From Kitasatospora sp. MAP5-34 (GTDB taxonomy: Bacteria; Actinomycetota; Actinomycetes; Streptomycetales; Streptomycetaceae): 64,000 nucleotides of DNA. The notes below the pieces were generated by a model that did not search any database, was not told the origin of the DNA, and saw only the letters and a list, made by a program, of their open reading frames with translations. The stretch spans positions 80,881-144,880 of the forward strand of contig NZ_JARXZC010000015.1 of assembly GCF_029894335.1 (NCBI RefSeq). Reading direction: 5' to 3'. Positions 7,986 through 14,956 of this stretch are shown here, one piece after another; the stretch's first letter is position 1; every line of letters begins with the position of its first letter. A program made the position numbers and the translations under genes.

Positions 7986-10421
7986 TCAGTCGGTCTCGGA
8001 ACCCTGGGTCTTCGGGAAGAGGTAGTAGGTCGGGTTGGCGATCGTCAGGTAGCCGTCGGTGTTGCCGACCATCCCCTCGGCGCGCACCCGGGCGCCGGGC
8101 TGGATGCCGGTGACCGCGCGGCGTCCGTAGAAGACCAGCGTGATGCCACCGGTCTCGTCGAAGACCTCACACTCCAGGCGCGGCGTCCCGGAGACGGGGG
8201 TCACGTTGACCGACCGCACCAGGCCCTCCACGCTGGCCCGCTCGCGCCAGACCAGGTCGGCCACCGCCGTGGTGCCGTCACCGCGCGGTGCGGCCTCGAT
8301 CCGGCGCGCGTCCACGGCGGCCGACGGCGCGGTCGCCCGTCGGCGCGCGGCGCCCGTACGGCGCCCTGCGGTGCGGTCGGCGCCGGCGCCGGCAACCGCC
8401 GGAACGGCCGTGGAGGTGCCGCCCCCGAGGTCCTCGATGGCCTGGCCGACGTCGAACGGCACGATGGTCGCGGCGACGTGCGGCAGGCGGCTGGCCGCCT
8501 GGGCGATCGCGTCGCCGACCCGGGCGTGCAGCAGCCGGCCGAGCAGCGGACCGTAGGCCCGCCGTGGGATGAGCAGCGTCACCTCGGCGCGGCCGTTGGC
8601 CGTCGCGCGCGCGGCGAGATCGGCCACGGCGCTGTGGATCCGGCGGTCGGGGCAGTCGATGACCTCCAGCGGTACGTCGGCGGCGCGGCTGGCCTCCCAG
8701 GTGTGCTGCAGCTGTTCGGCCTGGCGGTCGTCGATCGCGAAGTGGATGGCCCGGAGTTCGTGCGGGTGCAGGTTGCGGGCGTGGTGCAGCGCCTTGATGA
8801 CGGCCAGGTCGAGGCGGTCGACCAGGACGAAGACCACGCTGCGGGTGCGGGCGGCGACGGACGAGGCGGAGGCCGGCGCGGCGCGCAGCGCGGCGCTCTC
8901 GGCGCGGTAGCGGGAGTTGGTGCGGATCAGTGCCCAGACGCCGAGCGGGAAGATCACGACGACGATCCAGGCGCCCTCGGTGAACTTCGTGACGGCGAAG
9001 ATCACCACGACGGCGGCCGACGCGACGGCGGCGGCGGCGTTGACGACGACCTTCCCCGTGCGGTGCTTCTCCTGGCGGGTCCAGTGGTACTTCACCAGTC
9101 CGGCGGCGGCCATCACGAAGCCGGTGAAGACGCCGATCGCGTACAGCGACACCAGGCGGGTGAGGTCGCCGCCGGTCGCGATGAGCAGGATCAGCGAGAC
9201 GACGGTCAGCACCACGATGCCGTTGGAGAACGCCAGCCGGTGGCCGCGCAGGGTGAGCTGGCGCGGGAGGAAGGAGTCCTCCGCGACGAAGCTGGCCAGG
9301 AACGGGAAGCCGTTGAACGAGGTGTTGCCGCCGGTGTAGAGGATCAACGCGGTGGCGATCTGGACGAAGGCGAACATCACGTTGCCGAAGCCGCTCTGCC
9401 CGAACACCAGATGCGCTTCCTGGGCGAGCACGGTGGGGCTGCCGGAGGCGAACGGCACCGCGTGGGTCTTCCAGGCCAGCGTGGACACGCCGAGCACCAG
9501 CACACCGAGGGTGCAGCTCATGATCACCAGCGTGCGGCGGGCGTTGGCGCCCTGCGGCTCGCGGAAGGCGCTGACGCCGTTGGAGATGGCCTCCAGCCCG
9601 GTGAGGGAGGAGCCGCCGTTGGCGAAGGCCCGCGCCATGATGAAGAGCGAGGCGCCCATCATGAGGCCGCTGCCGGGGTGGCCGATCGGGATCACGCCAG
9701 GGGCGTGCAGGTCCGCGTCACTGAGGTGCGGCAGGCCGCCGACGAAGAGCCGGAAGACGCCGACGACGACCGTCAGCCCGGTGGCCGCGATGAACAGGTA
9801 GGTCGGCAGCGAGAACGCCCGGCCGGCCTCCCGGATGCCCCGCAGGTTGCCGTAGCAGAGCAGGATGACGACGCCGACGGTTATCCACAGTTTCTCGTGG
9901 TCGATGCTCGTGTGCAGCAGCAGCTGGAGCAGCGAGGCCACCGCGTCGGTACCGGCGGCGGTCTGGACCGCCACCGTGACGATGTAGTCGATGAGCAGCG
10001 CGACCGCCGCGATCTGGGCCACCCTCGGGCCGAAGTTCTCCCGCGCCACCACGTACGAGCCGCCCGCTTTGGTGTACGTCATGACGACGTCGCGGTACGA
10101 GAGCGTGAGCAGCAGGAGCAGGGCGAGGATCACACCGGTGACGGGCATCACCAGTGCGAAGCCGGCCACACCGACCGCCGGGATCAGCTGGATCAGCATC
10201 TGCTCGGTGCCGTACGCGCTGGAGCTGATGCAGTCCGGCGCCAGCACGCCGAGCGCGATCGGCTTGGAGAGCTTCTCGTTGTGCAGCTCCGAGGTCACCA
10301 ACGGCGGCCCCAACAGCGCCTTCTTCAGCCGGTACCCGAAACTCTCGGGAATCTCGACAGCCCCCGGGAGCGCTATCGGCTCCGTGGTCGCACTACCGGG
10401 GCGATCCGGCGCCGCACTCAT
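7986..10421 (-). CDS. KimA-like K+ uptake permease (APC superfamily) with C-terminal OB-fold
   Basis: An 811-residue permease. The membrane part (about 35-500, twelve segments) closely follows Bacillus KimA as I remember it: LAPDCISSSAYGTEQ near residue 60 and KAGGSYVVARENFG near 115 match the ion-binding region, and a cytosolic USP-like domain (about 515-665) follows as in KimA. KimA imports potassium and is controlled by cyclic di-AMP. What differs is a further tail: an Ala/Arg-rich linker (about 665-718) then an OB-fold-like domain (about 719-811; GGITLVFYGRRAVTGIQPG, IANPTYYLF) resembling stand-alone actinobacterial OB-fold proteins. The gene has a GAAGGGACG ribosome-binding site and a structured leader. 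Potassium specificity is inferred from homology. Confidence 0.85.
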   Translation of the reverse strand: MSAAPDRPGSATTEPIALPGAVEIPESFGYRLKKALLGPPLVTSELHNEKLSKPIALGVLAPDCISSSAYGTEQMLIQLIPAVGVAGFALVMPVTGVILALLLLLTLSYRDVVMTYTKAGGSYVVARENFGPRVAQIAAVALLIDYIVTVAVQTAAGTDAVASLLQLLLHTSIDHEKLWITVGVVILLCYGNLRGIREAGRAFSLPTYLFIAATGLTVVVGVFRLFVGGLPHLSDADLHAPGVIPIGHPGSGLMMGASLFIMARAFANGGSSLTGLEAISNGVSAFREPQGANARRTLVIMSCTLGVLVLGVSTLAWKTHAVPFASGSPTVLAQEAHLVFGQSGFGNVMFAFVQIATALILYTGGNTSFNGFPFLASFVAEDSFLPRQLTLRGHRLAFSNGIVVLTVVSLILLIATGGDLTRLVSLYAIGVFTGFVMAAAGLVKYHWTRQEKHRTGKVVVNAAAAVASAAVVVIFAVTKFTEGAWIVVVIFPLGVWALIRTNSRYRAESAALRAAPASASSVAARTRSVVFVLVDRLDLAVIKALHHARNLHPHELRAIHFAIDDRQAEQLQHTWEASRAADVPLEVIDCPDRRIHSAVADLAARATANGRAEVTLLIPRRAYGPLLGRLLHARVGDAIAQAASRLPHVAATIVPFDVGQAIEDLGGGTSTAVPAVAGAGADRTAGRRTGAARRRATAPSAAVDARRIEAAPRGDGTTAVADLVWRERASVEGLVRSVNVTPVSGTPRLECEVFDETGGITLVFYGRRAVTGIQPGARVRAEGMVGNTDGYLTIANPTYYLFPKTQGSETD

Positions 10422-10482
10422 ACTTCGTCCCTTCGGTGTCGACGAGGACGCCCTCGTTGACCTGCGAGGTGATGTTCACCAC
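10393..10482 (-). CDS. possible 29-residue leader ORF overlapping the KimA-like start
   Basis: Begins with GTGGTG at 10482/10479 and reads VVNITSQVNEGVLVDTEGTK and onward to a TAG inside the first codons of the transporter gene, in a different frame. Third codon positions are almost all G or C across its length, as in real genes here. A second overlapping mini-frame, starting with ATG at 10498, ends with a TGA that overlaps the transporter ATG (ATGA). Either could couple leader translation to the transporter. No ribosome-binding site is convincing and no homologue is known to me. Confidence 0.25.
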   Translation of the reverse strand: MVNITSQVNEGVLVDTEGTKYECGAGSPR

Positions 10483-11004
10483 CTCGCGTTGGCGACATGG
10501 TTATTTACGCCGCCTTAATGCACATGATCTGCTTAGCGCACGCGGCCGAGCGAGAGAACGGATCCGGCCCTTCAGCCCCTCATTCTTAACGGGAAATTGT
10601 CGTCTCCGAGACCCGGACGCCCCGCCACCGCCCCGCGCGAAGGCCGCGCCTGCTGATGCGTCAGACTTGTCACTCCGCCGTCGCCCGTCGGCCTCCGCCA
10701 TGGGGGTCCCCCGGCCGGAGGCTGGGGGAGGGCGTACCGGGCGACGCGCGCGGACCATCGGGACCCGGCCGACCAGCCGGCGGACTCGCGGGCGCCGGCT
10801 CCCGGTGGGGGACGTGCGCCACAGTGCTTCTCAGGGAACCTTGCTAGGTTGCCCGACTGGTGCAACCGATGACGGGCCGCGCGGCGTCCCTGGCACCGGA
10901 ACGGCGTAGCCCGAATTCGGACTGCCGGGCCGATACCAGCGGGGCACCGGGCCGCTGAAGGGGCGGGGCATGTTGGACCGGTCGAGGAATGAGGAAGTAC
11001 GGGC
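10422..11004. promoter_or_regulatory. divergent intergenic region between KimA-like and LCP genes
   Basis: This 580-base region holds the divergent promoters. Next to the transporter start are two short inverted repeats: CGAGGTG/CACCTCG at 10465-10486 and ACGAGG/CCTCGT at 10442-10457, both in the probable 5' leader. At 10708-10728 sits a C/G hairpin of the type common between streptomycete genes. I looked for a cyclic di-AMP riboswitch because KimA is so regulated in Bacillus, but could not recognise its conserved core. The LCP gene has a GAGGAAG ribosome-binding site at its 3' end. Confidence 0.5.
10708..10728. repeat. GC-rich intergenic hairpin element
   Basis: CCCCCGGCC and GGCTGGGGG form a 9-bp stem (one G-T pair) with a three-base loop, preceded by CATGGGGGT. 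Hairpins of this composition recur between genes in many streptomycete genomes. Whether this is a family member needs a genome-wide search. Confidence 0.4.
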
Positions 11005-12684
11005 ATGACCGAGATACAGGCGGGCGACTCCCAGTCCAGGCGTCGTGGCCCCGGCGGTGCGAACGTCCCCCTACCGACAGGTGGGCGGGCCGCGGGCCGC
11101 ACGGGCCGTAAGAAGCCGCGCAGGCGGGCCCTGCGGATCGTCGCCATCTCCACGGCAGGCCTCGTGCTGGTGACGGCCGGTGGCGCCGCGTACTTCTACA
11201 ACAAGCTCTCCGGCAACATCCACAGCAGCGCGCTGTTCGCCGGTGCCACCGGCGACGCCGGGCACGAGAAGCCCGACGCGTTCGGCCGCACCCCGATCAA
11301 CATCCTGGTCATCGGCTCCGACACCCGGGACAACCCCGAGGACTGCGCGATCGGCGGGGACTGCGGAGCCGGCGCGAACGCGGACGTGGAGATGGTCCTG
11401 CACGTCTCGGCGGACCGCTCCAATGCGACCGTGATGAGCGTCCCCCGCGACACCATGGCCGAGCTGCCGGCCTGCAACGACACCAAGGACAAGACGTCGA
11501 TGAAGGCCCAGCGGGGCCAGATCAACAGCACCCTCGACTACGGACCCGGCTGCACCGTCGCCGCCGTGCACCAGCTCACGGGCATACCCATCGACCACTT
11601 CGTCACCGTCGACTTCAGCGGCGTGATCAAGATGTCCGACGCGGTCGGCGGTGTCCCGGTCTGTGTGAGCGACGACGTCTACGACCCGTACTCGCACCTC
11701 AAGCTCAAGAAGGGCACCCACACCCTCAAGGGCATGGCCGCCCTGCAGTTCGTCCGCTCCCGGCACGGCTTCGGCGACGGCAGCGACCTCGGGCGCACGG
11801 TGGCCCAGCACTCGTTCATCGGCTCGATGGTCCGTCAGCTCAAGAGCGCCGGCACCCTCACCAACCCCGGCGCCGTACTCTCCCTCGCCGACGCCGCCAC
11901 CAAGGCGCTCACCGTCGACAACGGGCTCAACGGCATCCCGCAGCTGATCGGGCTCGCGGACGACCTCAACAAGGTGCCGGCCAGCCGCATCACCTTCACC
12001 ACGATGCAGAACGTCCCCGACACCGTCAGGGGTGAGGACGGCCGGGTGCTGGCCGCCCCCACCGCGCACAACCTCTTCGACGCGATCACCAACGACCAGT
12101 CGCTGACCAACAGCAACGGGGACAAGACCGCGGCGGCGGCCCAGGCCACCGCCGCGCCCTCCAGCGCCCCCGCCACCGTGCCGTCGGCTCCGACGCAGCC
12201 GTCGGGCGCCCCCGCCGGGCAGATCGCGGTCCACGTGAAGAACGGCAGCGAGGTGACCGGGCGCGCGAAGGAGATCGCCGACGCGCTGATCGCCAAGGGC
12301 TACAGCTCCAAGACCACCGGGGTCAGCACCACCAAGACCTCGAAGACCGTCGTCACCTACGTGGCCGGCCGGGAGGCGGACGCCCTCGAGGTGGCCGCCT
12401 CGGTGGGCCTGCCCGCGTCCGCCGTCCAGCCCGGCGAGGGCCCGGGGGTCTCCCTGGTCATCGGCACCGACTGGACCAGCGGGACCAACGTCGGCGGCGC
12501 GCCCGCCGCGCCCACCCAGGTCGACACCAAGGCGGCGCTGAGCGACGCGAGCGCGCAGACCGCCGACGACTCCAGCTCCTGCACCCAGGTCAGCCACGAG
12601 GACACCGTGGCGATCAACGGCGTCGGGATGACCCCGGTCAAGGCCTACAGCAAGAGCCCCGACGTGCAGGACTCCGCTCCCTGA
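11005..12684 (+). CDS. LCP family cell-wall glycopolymer ligase with LytR C-terminal domain
   Basis: A 559-residue LytR-CpsA-Psr protein, expected to transfer lipid-linked anionic glycopolymers to peptidoglycan at the outer membrane face. After a basic cytoplasmic tail there is one transmembrane helix (about 45-65). The LCP catalytic domain (about 95-270) shows ILVIGSDTRD, SVPRDTMAELP and FVRSRHGFGDGSDLGR, which carry the Arg/Asp residues that bind the pyrophosphate headgroup. A Pro/Ala-rich linker leads to a LytR_C domain (about 405-490) starting IAVHVKNGSEVTGRA. A GAGGAAG ribosome-binding site supports the ATG at 11005. Monocistronic, ending at a strong shared terminator. Confidence 0.93.
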   Translation: MTEIQAGDSQSRRRGPGGANVPLPTGGRAAGRTGRKKPRRRALRIVAISTAGLVLVTAGGAAYFYNKLSGNIHSSALFAGATGDAGHEKPDAFGRTPINILVIGSDTRDNPEDCAIGGDCGAGANADVEMVLHVSADRSNATVMSVPRDTMAELPACNDTKDKTSMKAQRGQINSTLDYGPGCTVAAVHQLTGIPIDHFVTVDFSGVIKMSDAVGGVPVCVSDDVYDPYSHLKLKKGTHTLKGMAALQFVRSRHGFGDGSDLGRTVAQHSFIGSMVRQLKSAGTLTNPGAVLSLADAATKALTVDNGLNGIPQLIGLADDLNKVPASRITFTTMQNVPDTVRGEDGRVLAAPTAHNLFDAITNDQSLTNSNGDKTAAAAQATAAPSSAPATVPSAPTQPSGAPAGQIAVHVKNGSEVTGRAKEIADALIAKGYSSKTTGVSTTKTSKTVVTYVAGREADALEVAASVGLPASAVQPGEGPGVSLVIGTDWTSGTNVGGAPAAPTQVDTKAALSDASAQTADDSSSCTQVSHEDTVAINGVGMTPVKAYSKSPDVQDSAP

Positions 12685-12710
12685 CCTCCGGTCGGGCCGA
12701 GTAACCCAGA

Positions 12711-12751
12711 GGGGCGCGAGGCTCTGCTCATCGAGCAGAGCCTCGCGCCCC
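12711..12751. terminator. bidirectional terminator between LCP and lipoprotein genes
   Basis: Perfect 19-base arms, GGGGCGCGAGGCTCTGCTC and its complement, with a 3-base loop lie between two convergent genes. One of the strongest hairpins in the window. Confidence 0.85.
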
Positions 12752-12789
12752 TGTTCTGTGGCTGATCAAGTGCCCGCTGGCGGACGCCC

Positions 12790-13392
12790 TCAGTGGGCGA
12801 CGACCACGACGGTGACGGCGAAGTTCGCCAGGGCCGGGGTGCAGGCCATGGCCTCGCCGCAGCTGGTCCGCATGGAGGTGAGCTGGGCGGTCCCGGCCGA
12901 GCGGGCCAGGAAGCCCGCCGTGACGGTGCCGCAGCCGGACCCGGGGTGACACCCGGTACCGGAACCGGCCGCTCTCGCGGGGGTGCCGGCGGCTGAGAGG
13001 AGCTTGGGCGCGGAACTCGTCGGCCCGGCCCAGAAGGTGCTGTGCAGGACGAGCTGGACGGTGCTGCCCACCGGGACGGTGACCGTGCGCCCCGAGTCGT
13101 GCTCGGTCAGCGCGACGGTCGTCCCGGCCGGCGCCCCGGGCGTCGTCCCGGCCGGCGTCGGCGTCCCCGTCGCCCCGGCCACCGGCGTCCCGGTCGGCGT
13201 CCCACTCGGCGTCCCGACCGCCACCGCCGCCGATGGTGCTGTGGTGGGGCCCTTCGCCGGCCCGGGCTGCCCCGTCCCGGAGGCGCAGCCCGCCATCGAC
13301 AGAGCGGCGGCGACGCCCAGCGCGACGGTGACGGCGAGGCGGGGCCGGCGGCGGCGTCCTGCGGTGAGGCTGCGGCTGGTCTGCGAGATCAT
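12790..13392 (-). CDS. small lipoprotein with possible chagasin-like (I42) domain
   Basis: A 200-residue predicted lipoprotein: basic N-terminus, hydrophobic stretch, and lipobox SMAGC at about residue 30, so it is tethered to the outer face of the membrane. A Gly/Thr/Pro repeat linker (GTPSGTPTGTPVAGATGTP) leads to a beta-rich domain beginning VALTEHDSGRTVTVPVGST and ending LANFAVTVVVV. That order of strands resembles chagasin-type cysteine-protease inhibitors, but the loop motifs are not clear enough to be sure. Four cysteines (GCHPGSGC, SCGEAMAC) probably form disulfides. Start at 13392 is set by an AAAGGCAG box and the signal peptide. Confidence 0.6.
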   Translation of the reverse strand: MISQTSRSLTAGRRRRPRLAVTVALGVAAALSMAGCASGTGQPGPAKGPTTAPSAAVAVGTPSGTPTGTPVAGATGTPTPAGTTPGAPAGTTVALTEHDSGRTVTVPVGSTVQLVLHSTFWAGPTSSAPKLLSAAGTPARAAGSGTGCHPGSGCGTVTAGFLARSAGTAQLTSMRTSCGEAMACTPALANFAVTVVVVAH

Positions 13393-13551
13393 GGTCTGCC
13401 TTTCGAACGGTACGGGTCCCCCGGCGCCGGATTCGGACTCCGGCCCGGGGGGACGAGCACCGATGTGACGCGGCCGGGCCAATACCGGTTCCCTCGTCCG
13501 GCAGACCGATTAGCGGACAGGTCGACGGACGGGCAGCTTGACGGACAGACG

Positions 13552-13585
13552 GGAGGGTCCCGCCGCTGCAGCGACGGGACCCTCC
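13552..13585 (-). terminator. terminator after secreted metallopeptidase-like gene
   Basis: Perfect 11-base arms GGAGGGTCCCG and CGGGACCCTCC with a 12-base loop, 16 bases beyond the stop codon of the minus-strand gene ending at 13601. Confidence 0.7.
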
Positions 13586-13600
13586 TGCTGTCCGGGTGCG

Positions 13601-14608
13601 TCAGCTGGACATCGCGCAGCCGCCGGCGTTGTTGCTCCAGGTCGGCTGCATGGCGAACGAACCGGTCGGCAGGCTGATCGCGCCGAGGTTCTGCCAGGCG
13701 CAGAGGTCGCCGTTCTCCTCGCCGTCGGAGGCCACCCAGCCGCTGGAGGGCTGGGGGTCCGTCATCGTCTCGGCGTACTCGTGGCCCTCGACGATGCTGA
13801 AGCCGTCGAGCTGGCTCTGCACCGAGCCGGCGCCGCAGCCCGAGCCGGCGTCGAGCACGTACGGCATGTTGGTGTAGGGCACGTTGCCGTTGTAGTCGTG
13901 CCAGGCGCAGAAGCCGGAGTTGGGGAAGCCGTCCGGGGAGGTGCCGCTCGGGCTCATCACGACGATCTGGACGTCGTTGCCGGAGACCCCGAAGTGGTCG
14001 GCGCCGACGTTCGCCTCGGCCGCGATGTCGGCCTGGGCCGCCGAACTGGGAGCGGCCGACCCGTCGTCCACCCAACTCCCGCCGAGCACAGCGCCGTTGA
14101 AGGACGGACCGGCGCCGCTGCTGTCGGTGTACTGGGAGGTGACGGTGGACCAGGAGTCCTGCGAGGTACCCAGCCCGCCGAAGAGGCCCTGCTCGTACTG
14201 CTGGACACCGTTGGAGTCGCTGTCCCACTGGTTACCCCAGAACACCAGGTAGACGGTGACCTGGTGCTGGACCGGGCCGCCACCGTAGACCAGGCCGCCG
14301 GAGGCGGCCGGCCGGGCTGCGGTGCGGGCCGTGGCGTGGCCTGCGGTCTGCGGCGTGGCGCCCGCGTGCCGCATGGGGACGACACCGTGCCGCCCGTTGG
14401 TCTGGACGTGCATCACCTGACCGTGCGTACGCACGGTGTGCAGGCCGGCGACGGAGCCGCCCTGCGCGGCGAGTGGCGCGGCGCTGCTGCTGGTGGCCGT
14501 GCCGATCAGCGTCCCGAGGGCGACGGCCGCCACGGCGGCGGTGTGCCGGAGCCGCCGGGAGCGGCTGGTGCCGGTGGTGGGGGTACGGTCTTCGCGCATG
14601 CTGCGCAT
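13601..14608 (-). CDS. secreted protein with HExxE/TDP metallopeptidase-like motif
   Basis: A 335-residue exported protein: Arg-rich N-terminus, hydrophobic core (TAAVAAVALGTLIGTATSSSAA) and Ala-x-Ala cleavage region. The mature part has an Ala/Thr/His-rich propeptide-like stretch, then a domain beginning VTVYLVFWGNQW. Near residue 265 it reads IVEGHEYAETMTDPQP, followed about 20 residues later by GEENGDLCAW. This HExxE...TDP...GExxGDxCxW arrangement occurs in a broad family of secreted bacterial and plant (EXORDIUM-like) proteins and resembles a zinc site, but catalytic activity is not established for them as far as I know. ATG at 14608 is preceded by AAAAGGAG. Confidence 0.65.
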   Translation of the reverse strand: MRSMREDRTPTTGTSRSRRLRHTAAVAAVALGTLIGTATSSSAAPLAAQGGSVAGLHTVRTHGQVMHVQTNGRHGVVPMRHAGATPQTAGHATARTAARPAASGGLVYGGGPVQHQVTVYLVFWGNQWDSDSNGVQQYEQGLFGGLGTSQDSWSTVTSQYTDSSGAGPSFNGAVLGGSWVDDGSAAPSSAAQADIAAEANVGADHFGVSGNDVQIVVMSPSGTSPDGFPNSGFCAWHDYNGNVPYTNMPYVLDAGSGCGAGSVQSQLDGFSIVEGHEYAETMTDPQPSSGWVASDGEENGDLCAWQNLGAISLPTGSFAMQPTWSNNAGGCAMSS

Positions 14609-14956
14609 CCTGAGCTCCTTTTGGTGCTGTGGGGGGAACAAAAGGGGCTTGCCGTCCGGAAGTTGGGCAGCCGACATCGTCAGCCACCGGAACGGGCCGG
14701 ACGTGGTGCTTGGGGGTTGGCCAGAACTGCGGGCCGTCGTACGACGGCAGGAAGGTGCACTCTCCCGGCCGGAACTTGACCCGCGCTCATCAAAGCGCAC
14801 GCCCAGGGTCGGCAACAATACTGGGAACACTCACAGCCAAGAGATTTGACCGGGCATTGACCCGGGCCGCCCCACCGGCCCGGGTGACGATCGCGCTGGG
14901 CCGCCGGGGGTGTCCGCCCGCCCGGGAGCTGGGCGGACACCCCTATGGCCACTGCC
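14609..14956. promoter_or_regulatory. intergenic region with 16-bp perfect palindrome
   Basis: This 350-base gap holds the promoter of the downstream secreted-protein gene and the terminator of the upstream glycosyltransferase gene. At 14733-14748 there is a perfect palindrome GCCGTCGTACGACGGC, about 125 bases before the start codon, a good candidate operator. An AT-richer segment (14820-14860) probably contains the promoter. No coding sequence seen. Confidence 0.45.
14907..14943 (-). terminator. terminator after the GT39-type glycosyltransferase gene
   Basis: Perfect 13-base arms GGGGTGTCCGCCC and GGGCGGACACCCC with an 11-base loop lie 13 bases beyond the stop codon at 14957. Confidence 0.75.

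Noticed and set aside
6348..10460. Very long open frame on the plus strand (about 1370 codons)
   Set aside because: It lies antisense to the sigma factor, its partner and the KimA-like gene. Its product is low-complexity Arg/Gly/Asp/His sequence, a known artefact of GC-rich coding DNA.
10422..10700. Cyclic di-AMP (ydaO-type) riboswitch before the KimA-like gene
   Set aside because: Expected by analogy with Bacillus, but I could not find its conserved core in the leader. A covariance-model search would decide.
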